DNA from: Thermoanaerobaculia bacterium
GTDB taxonomy: Bacteria; Acidobacteriota; Thermoanaerobaculia; Multivoradales; Multivoraceae
Assembly (NCBI GenBank): GCA_022826745.1
Contig: JAJDUI010000023.1
Span: 1-64,000, forward strand
Direction of reading: 5' to 3'
DNA length: 64,000 nucleotides
The translations under genes and the position numbers were made by a program. The notes under the pieces were generated by a model. It was not told the DNA's origin. It did not search any database and saw only the letters and a program-made list of their open reading frames with translations. This document shows positions 45,750 through 56,447 of the stretch, one piece after another; position 1 is the stretch's first letter, and each line of letters starts with the position of its first letter.

Positions 45750-46964
45750 ATGCGCGCACGTGCTGCTCGAACAGCTCTGACCGCGTCAGTCTGGGTCGCG
45801 GCGGCGTTGCTCGTTCCGGCTTTGTCGCCGGCTCAGCCGCCCGAGTCGCCGGGCGAGGCGGAAGGGACGCCGGGCGTTTCGGCCGAGCGCATCCTGTTCG
45901 GCCAGTCCGCAGCCTTCAGCGGTCCGGCGGCCGAACTGGGCAGGGGAATGCGGCTCGGCATCCAGGCGGCCTTCAAGGAGGCCAACGATGCCGGCGGCGT
46001 GCACGGCCGGCGCCTGGAGCTGGTCACGGTGGACGACGGCTACGAGCCGGAGGCAGCGATCAGCAACACGCGCCGTCTGATCGAGGACGAGGGCGTGTTC
46101 GCCCTGGTCGGCGGCGTCGGCACGCCGACCTCGCGCTCCGCGGTACCGGTCGCCGAAGAGGCGGGTGTCCCGTACATCGCTCCGTTCACCGGCGCGGGCT
46201 TTCTCCGCGGCGAACCGCACGTGATCAACCTCCGCGCCTCCTACGCCCAGGAGACGGAAGAGATGGTCGAGCGACTGACCAGGGATCTCGGCATCGAGCG
46301 GATCGCGGTCGTGATCCAGAACGACTCCTTCGGGCGCGCCGGCCTGGCGGGCGTTCGTGCCGCGTTCGACAGACGGGGCATGGAGGCGGTCGCCATCGGC
46401 GTCTATCCGCGCAACACGACCGCCGTCAAGACGGCCATCGTCGACATCGAGGTGGGGCGGCCGGAGGCCGTCATCATCGTGGGCGCCTATCAGCCGGTCG
46501 CCAGCCTGATCGCCTGGACTCGTCACATCGGTCTCGACCCGGTGTTCATGACGCTGTCATTCGTGGGCAGCAACGCACTGGCGGAAGAGCTGGGTCCACG
46601 CGGCACCGGCGTCTACGTCACCCAGGTCGTGCCATTCCCGACCGCGCGCAACTCGAGAGTTGCCGCGGCCTACCGGCGGGCCCTGCGCGAACACACCGCT
46701 GGCGCCGAGCCCGGCTTCGTCTCGTTCGAGGGTTACCTGGCTGGACGGCTGGTGATCGAAGCGCTCGAACGATGCGGGACGACCGTTGATCGGGATCGCT
46801 TCATTCAGACACTCCGCGGCGCGGGTTCCCTCGACCTGGATGGCTTCCGGCTCGCATTCGGCGAGGAGGACAACCAGGGGTCGGACGCCGTGTTTCTGAC
46901 CGTGATCGACGAACGGGGCCGGTACCGGCCCGCGACGCGTCTGGAAGCCGCGGTGAGCCAATGA
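45750..46964 (+). CDS. Periplasmic ABC-type (branched-chain amino acid-like) substrate-binding protein
   Basis: 'ILFGQSAAFSGPAAELGRGMRLGIQAAFKEANDAGGVHGRRLELVTVDDGYEP'. Confidence 0.9.
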   Translation: MRARAARTALTASVWVAAALLVPALSPAQPPESPGEAEGTPGVSAERILFGQSAAFSGPAAELGRGMRLGIQAAFKEANDAGGVHGRRLELVTVDDGYEPEAAISNTRRLIEDEGVFALVGGVGTPTSRSAVPVAEEAGVPYIAPFTGAGFLRGEPHVINLRASYAQETEEMVERLTRDLGIERIAVVIQNDSFGRAGLAGVRAAFDRRGMEAVAIGVYPRNTTAVKTAIVDIEVGRPEAVIIVGAYQPVASLIAWTRHIGLDPVFMTLSFVGSNALAEELGPRGTGVYVTQVVPFPTARNSRVAAAYRRALREHTAGAEPGFVSFEGYLAGRLVIEALERCGTTVDRDRFIQTLRGAGSLDLDGFRLAFGEEDNQGSDAVFLTVIDERGRYRPATRLEAAVSQ

Positions 46965-49159
46965 TCTCGTGGTTCCGGCGACTGACCGAGGCCCGTTACA
47001 GGATCGCCACGCAGCTCTACGTCGGCATCGGCGGCGCGGCTGCCCTGACGCTCGCGGCCAGTCTGGTGGCGCTGTTCGCCTTCGCTCAGGTGGGCGATTC
47101 GCAGAACCGGGTGACCGAGGGAACGGTGCCTGAGCTGGCGGCCGCTTTCGGCGTCGCCCAGGGCAGCGGCACACTGGTGGCCGCGGGCCCCAGGCTCACC
47201 GCGACGGCGAACCAGGACGAACTGACTCGGGCCGAGGTAGAGGTGGCGCCGGCGCAACGTGCCTTCGAGGCCCAGCTCGAGGACCTGATGAGCCGGGGGA
47301 TGGGGTCCGAGGGGTCACTCAGCGGCGACGCGGAGATCCTGAGCATCCAGGCCCGTGGCGAGGAGCTCATCGGGAACATAGCGGCGATCCGGGAGTCGGT
47401 CTCCGAGGGCTTCGAACTGAGTGCGGAGAGTGAGGCGCTGCGGTCGGAACTGGAGTCGCTCCACAGCCGGATCGAGGCGCTCCTGGTGCCTGCTCTCGAC
47501 AATCAACTCTTCTACGCGATGACCGGCTTCCGGTCGTTCGAGCAGCCGCCCGCGTCCCGTGAGGTCCACTTCTCGGAACCGGAGATCGACCGTTACCGGG
47601 TGCTGGTGGGCCTTCAGCAGGACGTGACGATCATCGACCAGCTCCTGAACAGTCTGGCGGTGCTGACCGACCGGCCGCTGATCGAGCCGGTCGAGGAGCG
47701 GTACGAGTCGGCGGCGACGAGTATCGAGCGCGCCCTCAGCGCGATCGACGAAACCGCGACCTCGGATCGGTTGGAGGCGCTCTTCGGTGAGATGCTGGCG
47801 AAGAGCCGCACGGCCTTCGACCTGAGACGGCAGGAAGTCGACGCGCTCGACCGGCAACAGGCGCTGCTGGAGGAGAACCAGAATCTGGCGGTCGAACTCG
47901 GCGGCGACGTGGAGAGTCTGGTCGGAGCTTCCCGGGACCGCACCGATGCGGCGACCAACGCGGCGTCCCAGGCGATTCGCACCGGACGCGCGTTGCTCCT
48001 GGCGCTCAACATCGTCAGCATTGCCGGAGCGGTCTTCATCGGTTGGCTGTTCGTCGGACGGCTGCTCGTACGCCGGTTCGAGGCCCTCTCGAGCAGCATG
48101 CGGGAGATGGCGGGGGGCAATCTGGAAGCCGAGATCGGGATCGGCGGCAAGGACGAAGTCGCGGACATGGCGGCCGCCCTCGAGGTCTTCCGCCGGCACG
48201 CGCTGGAGGTGCAGCGGCTGAACCTGGTCGAGAAGCTGGCGGACGAACTGAAGGAGAAGAACGAGGAGCTGGAGGTCGTGCTGGTCGACCTGCAGAAGGC
48301 CCAGGACCAGATCGTGATGCGCGAGAAGCTCGCGGCGCTGGGCGAGCTGACGGCCGGGGTCGCCCACGAGATCAAGAACCCTCTCAACTTCGTCAAGAAC
48401 TTCTCCGAGGTGTCCTCGGAGCTTCTCGAGGAGGTCGAGGAGATCATGAAGGAGAACGAGGACGGCAGCCTGGACGAGGATCAGCGGGAGGAGATCGGGG
48501 AGATCTTCGAGGACCTGAGCGGCAACCTGAAGCTGATCCAGAACCACGGCGAGCGTGCCAACCGGATCGTCACCGACATGCTGAAGATGGGCCGGGGCGC
48601 CGCCGGTCGGGAGGAGGCCGACATCAATCGGCTGGTCGACGAGCACATCGGGCTCGCCTACCACAGCGCCCGGGCTTCCGACTCGGAGTTCAACCTCACG
48701 ATCGAGAAGGACTTCGATCCGGACCTGGGAACGCTGGAGGTCGTATCCCAGGACGTGGGCCGGGTGTTCCTCAATCTGGTCGGCAACGCCTGCTACGCCA
48801 CGAACGAAAAGCGGCTCGCCACGGACGACGAGTCCTACGAGCCGACGCTCACGGTGACGACGCGGAAGATGGACGACGGCGTCGAGGTCCGTATCCGGGA
48901 CAACGGCAACGGGATTCCCCGGGACATCGTGGACAAGATCTTCAACCCCTTCTTCACGACCAAGCCGACCGACGAGGGCACGGGCCTCGGTCTGGCGCTC
49001 TCGGCCGACATCGTGCGCGAGCACGGCGGCATGATCCGGGTCGATACGGTGCCGGGCGAGTTCACCGAGATGATCGTCGAGCTTGCGGCGGCGCCTCCCG
49101 ATCTGGACGCCCTCGTTGCCGGCGTCGACGGCCCGGAAGGGGCCGGCGGCGGAGCCTAG
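46961..49159 (+). CDS. Membrane sensor histidine kinase (HAMP, HisKA, HATPase)
   Basis: '[26 protein letters not shown]', '[37 protein letters not shown]'. Confidence 0.93.
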   Translation: MISWFRRLTEARYRIATQLYVGIGGAAALTLAASLVALFAFAQVGDSQNRVTEGTVPELAAAFGVAQGSGTLVAAGPRLTATANQDELTRAEVEVAPAQRAFEAQLEDLMSRGMGSEGSLSGDAEILSIQARGEELIGNIAAIRESVSEGFELSAESEALRSELESLHSRIEALLVPALDNQLFYAMTGFRSFEQPPASREVHFSEPEIDRYRVLVGLQQDVTIIDQLLNSLAVLTDRPLIEPVEERYESAATSIERALSAIDETATSDRLEALFGEMLAKSRTAFDLRRQEVDALDRQQALLEENQNLAVELGGDVESLVGASRDRTDAATNAASQAIRTGRALLLALNIVSIAGAVFIGWLFVGRLLVRRFEALSSSMREMAGGNLEAEIGIGGKDEVADMAAALEVFRRHALEVQRLNLVEKLADELKEKNEELEVVLVDLQKAQDQIVMREKLAALGELTAGVAHEIKNPLNFVKNFSEVSSELLEEVEEIMKENEDGSLDEDQREEIGEIFEDLSGNLKLIQNHGERANRIVTDMLKMGRGAAGREEADINRLVDEHIGLAYHSARASDSEFNLTIEKDFDPDLGTLEVVSQDVGRVFLNLVGNACYATNEKRLATDDESYEPTLTVTTRKMDDGVEVRIRDNGNGIPRDIVDKIFNPFFTTKPTDEGTGLGLALSADIVREHGGMIRVDTVPGEFTEMIVELAAAPPDLDALVAGVDGPEGAGGGA

Positions 49160-49166
49160 GCGCGCG

Positions 49167-49910
49167 ATGGACGCCGCCACCGCGGCAACCGCCGAATCGA
49201 CGGAGACGCCGCCGGTGTTCGCCATGCGAGGCGTCACCAAGGTCTACGCGATGGGCGAAGTCGAGGTCCATGCCCTGCGGGGCGTCGATCTCGACCTTCA
49301 CGATGGTGAGTTCGCCGTGCTGCTCGGCCCCTCGGGCAGCGGCAAGTCGACGCTGCTCAACATCCTCGGCGGCCTGGACGGGCCGACCGACGGACTCGTC
49401 ACCTATCGGGGCCGCGAGTTGAGTCTCGGCGGCGATCGGGCGCTTACGCGCTACAGGCGCCGCCACGTCGGCTTCGTGTTTCAGTTCTACAACCTGATTC
49501 CGTCGCTCACCGCGCGTGAGAACGTAGCGCTGGTCACCGAGATCGCGGGCGATCCGATCGCTCCCGAGGATGCCCTGGCGCTGGTCGGCCTGAAGTACCG
49601 CCTCGACCACTTCCCGTCGCAGATGTCGGGCGGCGAGCAGCAGCGCGTGGCGATCGCCCGCGCCATCGCCAAGCGTCCGGACGTGCTGCTCTGCGACGAG
49701 CCGACGGGAGCTCTCGACATCAGCACCGGTATCGCGGTCCTCGGAGCGCTCGAGAAGGTGAACTCCGAACTGGGCACGACGACCGCGGTGATCACCCACA
49801 ACGCGGCGATCTCGGCGATGGCGGATCGGGTAATCTCGCTTGCGGACGGCCTGATTACGAGCGACGTTCGCAACTCGACCAAGCAGCCGGCGGCCACGAT
49901 CGAGTGGTAG
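49167..49910 (+). CDS. ABC transporter ATP-binding protein (MacB/LolD type)
   Basis: '[23 protein letters not shown]', '[32 protein letters not shown]'. Confidence 0.93.
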   Translation: MDAATAATAESTETPPVFAMRGVTKVYAMGEVEVHALRGVDLDLHDGEFAVLLGPSGSGKSTLLNILGGLDGPTDGLVTYRGRELSLGGDRALTRYRRRHVGFVFQFYNLIPSLTARENVALVTEIAGDPIAPEDALALVGLKYRLDHFPSQMSGGEQQRVAIARAIAKRPDVLLCDEPTGALDISTGIAVLGALEKVNSELGTTTAVITHNAAISAMADRVISLADGLITSDVRNSTKQPAATIEW

Positions 49911-49914
49911 GACG

Positions 49915-52284
49915 ATGAGAGCCCTCGACCGTAAACTGCTGCGCGACCTGTGGAACGTGCGTTCCCAGGTGCTGGCGATCGCCCTGGTCGTCTCGTCGGG
50001 AGTCGCGCTGCTGGTCATGGCGCAGGGAGTCTTCGGGTCGCTCCTGACCACCCGCGACGCCTACTACGCCCGCTACGCCTTCGCCGACGTGTTCGCCGGC
50101 GCCAAGCGCGTTCCCAACTGGGTGGAGGAGCGGATCGCGGCGATCCCGGGAGTCAAGCAGGTCCAGACCCGGGTGGTCGTGAGCGTCTCGCTGGACGTGC
50201 CGGATGTCTCCGATCCGGTCAACGGACGCCTGATTTCCCTGCCTGATCGCGGCCGGCCGGCGCTCAACGACGTCGCTTTGCGCCGCGGGCGCTTCCTGGA
50301 CCCGGACCGGGCGGAGGAGGCGCTGGTCGGCGAGCGCTTCGCCGAGGCTCACGGCCTCGACCTGGGCGATCGCCTGTTCGCCGTTATCAACGGTCGCCGC
50401 CAGCCGTTGGAAATCGTCGGTGTCGCGCTCAGTCCGGAGTACGTCTACGGCATCGGACCGGGAGAACTGGTCCCGGATCCGAAGCACTTCGGCTTCCTGT
50501 GGATGACCCGGCGGCACCTGGCCACGGCGTTCGAGATGGAGGGCGGGTTCAACGACGTCGCCCTGACGCTGGCCGACCGTTCGCCCAGCGTCGAGCGGGC
50601 TGCGATCGTCGAACTCGACGCGATTCTCGATCCGTACGGTGGCCTGGGCGCGATTCCGCGCGCTGAGCAGACCTCGAACTGGTACCTCCAGAACGAGTTG
50701 ACCCAGCTTCAGAACATGGGACTCCTCGTGCCCCTGATCTTCCTCGCCGTGGCGACGTTCCTGCTCAACGTGGTTTTGCGGCGAACGGTGGCGGTGCAGC
50801 GCGAACAGATCGCCGCGCTCAAGGCACTCGGCTACTCGAACATCCGGCTCGGCGTTCACTACGTGCAGTGGGCCGTCGTCGTGGTGGCCCTCGGCGCCCT
50901 GTTGGGGATCGGGGCCGGTCTGTTGCTGGCCGAAGCGATGCTCGGCATGTACATGGAGTACTTCCGCTTTCCGCTGCTGGTCTACAAGGTGTCGGCGGCG
51001 GGCATTCTGATCGCCGTCGGGGTGAGCCTCGCCGCCGCGACGCTGGGCGCGCTGGGCGCGGTGCGCAGCGTCGTCTCGCTGCCGCCAGCCGAAGCGATGC
51101 GTCCGGCGACGCCCGAGACCTTCCGGGTGTCCCTGTTCGAACGGCTGGGCGCGCGGCGATGGTTGTCGCAGCCGGCGCGGATGGTGCTGCGGAACCTGTC
51201 GCGGCGGCCGCTGCGCGCGGTTCTGTCGATCGTCGGCATCGCCTCCGCCGGGGCGATCATGGTCGTGGGCTGGGCGATGATGGACTCGATGGACGAACTG
51301 CTCGAGGTGCAGTTCAACATCATCCAGCGTCAGGACCTGTCGGTGAGCTTCTTCGAGCCGGTCGAGCGCAGCGCCGTGCACGAACTCGCCGCCCTCCCGG
51401 GCGTGATGCAGGTGGAACCGACGGGCGCGGTCGCGGCGCGGCTGCGCAACGGCCACCTGCAGAAGCAGACGGCGATCCAGGCCCTGGCGCCCGACGCCAG
51501 ACTGCGGCGGGTGGTGGACGTCGACTATCGCGCGATCCAGCTCGATCGGCCCGGCCTGGTCCTGTCCACGGTGCTCGCCGACCAGCTACAGGTTGAGCCG
51601 GGAGACATGCTCGTCGTGGAGGTCATGGAGGCCGCCCGGCCGGTCCGCGAGGTCGTGCTCACGGACACCGTCGACGACCTTCTCGGCGTGACGGCGTACA
51701 TGGAACAGGAGTCGCTGCAGCGGCTGGTGCGGCGCGACGAGACGGTCAACGGAGCGATGCTCAGGATCGACAGCCTGGCCGAGGATCGGCTGTACGGTCT
51801 GTTGAAGGCGATGCCGGCGGTCGCGGGCGTGACCCTGCGCAGCGCCGCGCTCGAGAGCATCCAGACCTACATGCTCGACAACATGTCCATGATGATGAGC
51901 GTCAACCTCTTCTTCGCTCTCGTCATCGCCTTCGGCGTGATCTACAACACGGCCCGGATCTCCCTGTCCGAGACCAGCCGCGAGCTCGCCAGCCTGAGAG
52001 TGATCGGTTTCACACGCGCCGAGATCTCGTCGATCCTGCTAGGCGAACTCGGGGTTCTCACCCTGGCGGCGATTCCACTCGGCCTGCTCCTCGGGTACGG
52101 CATGATCACCGGCGTGATGAGCGCCTTCGAGAGCGAGCTGTTCCGGCTTCCGGTCGTGGTCGAATCGAGTACGTTCGTGGTTTCCGCGGCGGCCGTTCTC
52201 GGGTCGATGGCGATCTCGGCCTGGACGGTACGGCGTAAGCTCCACGATCTGGACCTGGTCGCGGTGCTCAAGACCCGCGAGTAG
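49915..52284 (+). CDS. FtsX-like ABC transporter permease
   Basis: 789 aa with two FtsX-type TM blocks '[15 protein letters not shown]', '[24 protein letters not shown]'. Confidence 0.9.
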   Translation: MRALDRKLLRDLWNVRSQVLAIALVVSSGVALLVMAQGVFGSLLTTRDAYYARYAFADVFAGAKRVPNWVEERIAAIPGVKQVQTRVVVSVSLDVPDVSDPVNGRLISLPDRGRPALNDVALRRGRFLDPDRAEEALVGERFAEAHGLDLGDRLFAVINGRRQPLEIVGVALSPEYVYGIGPGELVPDPKHFGFLWMTRRHLATAFEMEGGFNDVALTLADRSPSVERAAIVELDAILDPYGGLGAIPRAEQTSNWYLQNELTQLQNMGLLVPLIFLAVATFLLNVVLRRTVAVQREQIAALKALGYSNIRLGVHYVQWAVVVVALGALLGIGAGLLLAEAMLGMYMEYFRFPLLVYKVSAAGILIAVGVSLAAATLGALGAVRSVVSLPPAEAMRPATPETFRVSLFERLGARRWLSQPARMVLRNLSRRPLRAVLSIVGIASAGAIMVVGWAMMDSMDELLEVQFNIIQRQDLSVSFFEPVERSAVHELAALPGVMQVEPTGAVAARLRNGHLQKQTAIQALAPDARLRRVVDVDYRAIQLDRPGLVLSTVLADQLQVEPGDMLVVEVMEAARPVREVVLTDTVDDLLGVTAYMEQESLQRLVRRDETVNGAMLRIDSLAEDRLYGLLKAMPAVAGVTLRSAALESIQTYMLDNMSMMMSVNLFFALVIAFGVIYNTARISLSETSRELASLRVIGFTRAEISSILLGELGVLTLAAIPLGLLLGYGMITGVMSAFESELFRLPVVVESSTFVVSAAAVLGSMAISAWTVRRKLHDLDLVAVLKTRE

Positions 52285-52298
52285 CAGGGAACGAACTG

Positions 52299-53501
52299 AT
52301 GAAGATGCGGCGCTGGGTTTTATGGGGCGTGGGGCTGGTCGTGGTCGCGGCCGCGGCGATCTTCGGAACGCGACCGCAGCCGGTGCCGGCGGAGGTTGCC
52401 CAGGTCACGCGAGGGCCGCTGGAGGTGACGATCGACGAAGAGGGCGAGACGAGGGTCCGGGATCGCTTCGTCATCTCGGCGCCGCTGGCCGGTCGGGTCC
52501 TGCGGATCGAACTGGAGCCGGGCGACACCGTGGTGGCCGGCGACACCGTGCTGGCGGTCTTCCTGCCCTCGGCGCCGGTGCTGCTCGACGCCCGCAGCCG
52601 GGCCGAGGCGGAGGCGGTGGTGGAGACCGCGACGGCCGCCCTCGGCCAGGCCGAGGCGCACTACGAGCGAGCGGCCGCGGAGCTCGCCTTCTCCCGTTCC
52701 GAGGCGGGGCGATACCTGCGGCTCAGCCAGGAGGGCATCGTCTCGGTCGAGGCGATGGAGAGCGCTCAGCTCGACCTCGACACCCGTCAGGAAGCGCTGG
52801 AGGCCGCCGAGTACGCGGTGCGCACGGCCCGAAGCGAGTTGCAGGCGGCGCGTGTGCGGTTGCTGCAGTTCAGCGCCGAGAGCGCCGAGGACCTGAACGG
52901 GGCGACGATTCGGATCGTGTCGCCGGTTTCGGGCGTCGTGCTGCGGCGGGTGCGGGAGAGCGAGTCCATCGTGCCCGCCGGCGAAGCCCTGCTCGAAGTC
53001 GGCGATCCGGGCCAGATCGAGGTGGTCACGGACTATCTGTCGAAAGACGCCGTCCGGATGCGCTCGGGCCAGCGCGTGCTGATCGATCGCTGGGGCGGCG
53101 AGCGCCCCCTGCAGGGCCGGGTGCGGCGCGTGGAACCTTCGGGCTTCACGAAGATCTCGGCGCTCGGCGTCGAAGAGCAGCGGGTGAACGTGGTGATCGA
53201 CATCGTCGATCCGCCGAGCGACTGGGCGGGCCTGGGCGACGGATTCCGCGTCGAGACGCGGGTCGTCGTGTGGGAGAGCGACGACGAAGTGAAGGCGCCG
53301 ACCGGGGCGCTCTTCCGGCGCGAAGAGAACTGGGCCGTGTTCGCCGTCGAGGGCCGCCGCGCCGCGCTCAGGCCGATCGAGGTGGGCGAGCGGAACGGAC
53401 AGGAAGCCCAGGTGCTCGGCGGTCTCGATCCCGGCGAGCAGGTCGTCGTCTACCCGAGTGACAGCCTGAGCGACGGTTCGCCGGTCTCGGCGGAACTCTG
53501 A
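52299..53501 (+). CDS. HlyD/MacA-like periplasmic adaptor protein
   Basis: N-terminal TM, coiled-coil hairpin, 'IVSPVSGVVLRRVRESESIVPAGEALLEVGDPGQIEVVTDYL'. Confidence 0.9.
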   Translation: MKMRRWVLWGVGLVVVAAAAIFGTRPQPVPAEVAQVTRGPLEVTIDEEGETRVRDRFVISAPLAGRVLRIELEPGDTVVAGDTVLAVFLPSAPVLLDARSRAEAEAVVETATAALGQAEAHYERAAAELAFSRSEAGRYLRLSQEGIVSVEAMESAQLDLDTRQEALEAAEYAVRTARSELQAARVRLLQFSAESAEDLNGATIRIVSPVSGVVLRRVRESESIVPAGEALLEVGDPGQIEVVTDYLSKDAVRMRSGQRVLIDRWGGERPLQGRVRRVEPSGFTKISALGVEEQRVNVVIDIVDPPSDWAGLGDGFRVETRVVVWESDDEVKAPTGALFRREENWAVFAVEGRRAALRPIEVGERNGQEAQVLGGLDPGEQVVVYPSDSLSDGSPVSAEL

Positions 53502-53518
53502 CCGCCGCTGACGGTCAG
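53498..53518. terminator. Hairpin CTGACCG-N7-CGGTCAG between convergent genes
   Basis: Perfect 7-bp arms; lies over both stop codons; no T-tract. Confidence 0.4.
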
Positions 53519-54645
53519 GACGAGAGCGGGGCGATGACGCCCTCGGCGAACTCGTTCAGCATCGCCAGCTCTTCATCCTGCTCGAACCAGCCGACGTGGT
53601 GCCAGAGGAAGAACTCCTCGATGCCGAACGTCTCGTGCAGGCGGCCGACGTGGTCGAGCACCTCCTGCCGCGAACCCATCCACATCCGCCCCATGGGGAC
53701 GTGGTAGGGCGGCGCGTTGTAGGCGAAGTTGAACAGCCACTCGAAGCCATCGTAGAGCTTCTTCGTCTCAGCCGGGTTCCGGCCCATGATCAGGTGTCCG
53801 CCCAGGGCCAGCATGTCGTTCGCGCCGATGATCCGGCCGTGGTTCAGGGCTTCCTCCAGGCAGATGTCGAGGGTCAGGGGGATGAACTCCTCTTTCGACT
53901 CGTTGAACATGCCCATCATCTTGCCGCCTTCGCGGGCCCAGAACTTCGCGGTTCCCATGCTGTAGCTGAACGGTGCATAGACGGGTGGGTGGGGGTCGTT
54001 CTGCAACGGCCGCGGCACGATGCCGATCTCCTTCAGCGTCCCGTCGGCCGTCACCGAGCCGGGTGACCATTGGTTCGTGGGCCCGAAGCTCCAGTCCATC
54101 GGCGGCGGCGCCTGCCAGAACTCGCCGGTGAGGCTCACGACCTCCTGGGTCCAGAGCGCCTTGACGAGCCGCCAGTTCTCCTCGAACGCACGCCGGTTGC
54201 GGGCGTCCACCTCCGACTTGTCGGAGTGGGTCGCCGTGATCCCGATGTGCTGGCCGAACGTGCCGGTCCAGCGCGGCGTGTTGCCCCTGGTGAAGCCGGC
54301 GAACATGCGGCCGCCGGTGAAGTGGTCGAGCATCGCCAGGTTCTCGGCCAGTTGAATCGGATTGACGGCGGTCAGGTTCATCCCGAGTTGGCCGACGCGC
54401 ATCTGTTCGGTGTGCTGCGCGACGAAGTAGTCCCAGAACAGCGGATTCGTCGTCGTCTCGATGCCCTCCACCTGGAGGTGCTGCTCGGTCATGCAGAAGC
54501 CCGTGTAGCCGACCGATTCGGCGAACGTCATCTGCGCCTTCAGGTTCGCCATCAGGGCCTGGAACCGGTTCGGATCCGACCCGGCGCGGCCGACCCGCTC
54601 GCCGAGGCGCCGCATGTACGGGATGGCGAGGATGACGAACTCCAT
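53515..54645 (-). CDS. LLM-class flavin-dependent oxidoreductase
   Basis: 'FAESVGYTGFCMTEQHLQVEG', 'LAENLAMLDHFTGGRMFAGFTRGN'. Confidence 0.88.
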   Translation of the reverse strand: MEFVILAIPYMRRLGERVGRAGSDPNRFQALMANLKAQMTFAESVGYTGFCMTEQHLQVEGIETTTNPLFWDYFVAQHTEQMRVGQLGMNLTAVNPIQLAENLAMLDHFTGGRMFAGFTRGNTPRWTGTFGQHIGITATHSDKSEVDARNRRAFEENWRLVKALWTQEVVSLTGEFWQAPPPMDWSFGPTNQWSPGSVTADGTLKEIGIVPRPLQNDPHPPVYAPFSYSMGTAKFWAREGGKMMGMFNESKEEFIPLTLDICLEEALNHGRIIGANDMLALGGHLIMGRNPAETKKLYDGFEWLFNFAYNAPPYHVPMGRMWMGSRQEVLDHVGRLHETFGIEEFFLWHHVGWFEQDEELAMLNEFAEGVIAPLSS

Positions 54646-55823
54646 CAACCGCCCACCTTGCCGGCGTCTCCGTTCAGGTAGTCCAGCACGCTCTGCTGGA
54701 AGTGCATGATCGGCGACTCGGCGCCGGAACCGGCGGCCATCGGGCCGACCTCGAACTTCGGGGACCGCAGGTTGCGCTGGATCATCTCGCAGATCCACAT
54801 GTCCTCGAGCTGGAAATTGCCGGATTCCATCGGGTGCCCTTCCTGGTTGGCCAGGCTGATCAGTGTGGGCGACTTGCCCGCGTCGGCGCGGGAGGCCGAT
54901 CCGTAGGTCGTCCAGCTCTGGGTCCACATCATTGTCAGGTCGGGGCTCTTCGGCTCCAGCATCGAAACGTGGAATCCCCAGGGGCTCGGCGACAGGATGG
55001 TCAGGGGAAAGAGCATGACCACGCCCGGATAGAAGCTCTCCTCGTGGCCCGGCAGACGGGTCGCACCCGCGCCGTCGGCGAGTTCGGCCGAGAGCACGGT
55101 GGACGATTGCGGATCGCCCTCCCGCTCGATGGAGTACCAGACGGTGTGACGGCCCACCGGGTGCCAGAGGTTCCGGTCGGGATAGACGCTGCCCAGGGTC
55201 TGGTTGTGGAGATAGCCGAGGTGGTAGCCGTCGATCGCGTTCTCGTAGAAGACCTTCCAGTTGCAGTGCATTTCGTAGCGCACGTCGCCGGCGTAGCTCA
55301 GGCTGCCGTCGGCCAGGTCGTGGGGCCAGGCGTGGTCGTCGAGTCCGGCAATCCACTGGTCGAACGGCTCGGGCGGGTCCGGATCCGGGTTCACGTAGAC
55401 CATCCCGCGGTGGGCGCCGACGGAGGCTCGATGCAGCGACAGACGCTCGCGGGGAGCCGTACCGAAGCACTCGGCCTCATTGGGCACCCCTCGCAGGGCC
55501 CCGTTCGTCTCGTACGTCCAGCGGTGGTACGGGCAGCGGATGGTCGAGCCCACGTTGCCGCTGCCCTCGACGATCTCGCAGCCGCGATGGCGGCAGATGT
55601 TGTGGAAGGCCTGGAGCTCTCCGGCTTCGTCCCGGAGCACGAACAGCGAGTGGTTCATCAGCCGGCAGGTGCGGAAGTCTCCGGGTTCCTTGAGGTCCTC
55701 CTCTGTCGCTGCCCAGACCCAGGAGCGGTCGAACAGGCCGTGGACTTCCCGGTCGAGCCAGCCGTTGTCGAAGTAGGCCTCCGGGGGCAGTAGCTGGCGG
55801 GGATGCTCGAAGGTTGTAGTCAC
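54645..55823 (-). CDS. Rieske [2Fe-2S] aromatic-ring-hydroxylating oxygenase alpha subunit (1)
   Basis: 'CRHRGCEIVEGSGNVGSTIRCPYHRWTY' Rieske motif; GTG start. Confidence 0.9.
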   Translation of the reverse strand: MTTTFEHPRQLLPPEAYFDNGWLDREVHGLFDRSWVWAATEEDLKEPGDFRTCRLMNHSLFVLRDEAGELQAFHNICRHRGCEIVEGSGNVGSTIRCPYHRWTYETNGALRGVPNEAECFGTAPRERLSLHRASVGAHRGMVYVNPDPDPPEPFDQWIAGLDDHAWPHDLADGSLSYAGDVRYEMHCNWKVFYENAIDGYHLGYLHNQTLGSVYPDRNLWHPVGRHTVWYSIEREGDPQSSTVLSAELADGAGATRLPGHEESFYPGVVMLFPLTILSPSPWGFHVSMLEPKSPDLTMMWTQSWTTYGSASRADAGKSPTLISLANQEGHPMESGNFQLEDMWICEMIQRNLRSPKFEVGPMAAGSGAESPIMHFQQSVLDYLNGDAGKVGG

Positions 55824-56401
55824 GGTTGCTCCTCCTTTCCGAGTCCGTGCAGAAGGGTCCTGGTGGCCAGGTCCGCGGCGTCCGCCGCGGCGATCCGGCC
55901 GGAGGCGACTTCGTTCCACGCGCTCCAGATGAGTTGGTCGATCTGTGCGACCACCCAGGCGGTCGGCACGTCGGCGGCGACGGCGCCCTCGGACTTGAGG
56001 CGGCCGACCAGGGCGGCGACCCGGTCGAGTTGCCGCCGGTACTCGGCAGTCGTGTGTTCGTCGCCGATCTCCGCGCGGTAGAGAAAGCTGTAACGGTCCC
56101 CCAGGGGAATCACGGCTTCGAACATGCCCTGCAGTTGCCGGCAGGCGCGCGCGCCCTGGACGATGGTCGCGGCCACGGCTTCGTTCGTTTCCGCGATGCA
56201 GATCTCGGCCAGCACCGTCAGCAACTCGTCGCGGTTCCTGAAGTGCCGGTGAAGCGTCGCTCGACCGACTCCGGCGTGGAGGGCGACCTCGCTGAAGGTC
56301 GCTCCGGGATTGCGCGACCAGAGGCGAATCGCGGCGTCGATGATGGCGTCGCGCGTGCTTCGGCGCGGGCTGGGATGCAGTGCTGGTCTCATGAGGTTCA
56401 C
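55820..56401 (-). CDS. TetR-family transcriptional regulator
   Basis: 'RDAIIDAAIRLWSRNPGATFSEVALHAGVGRATLHRHFRNRDELLTVLAE'. Confidence 0.92.
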   Translation of the reverse strand: MNLMRPALHPSPRRSTRDAIIDAAIRLWSRNPGATFSEVALHAGVGRATLHRHFRNRDELLTVLAEICIAETNEAVAATIVQGARACRQLQGMFEAVIPLGDRYSFLYRAEIGDEHTTAEYRRQLDRVAALVGRLKSEGAVAADVPTAWVVAQIDQLIWSAWNEVASGRIAAADAADLATRTLLHGLGKEEQP

Positions 56402-56447
56402 CTCGGGGGGGCGTCTCGCGGGCTGAGTCTCGGGGCGTGGAGCATCT

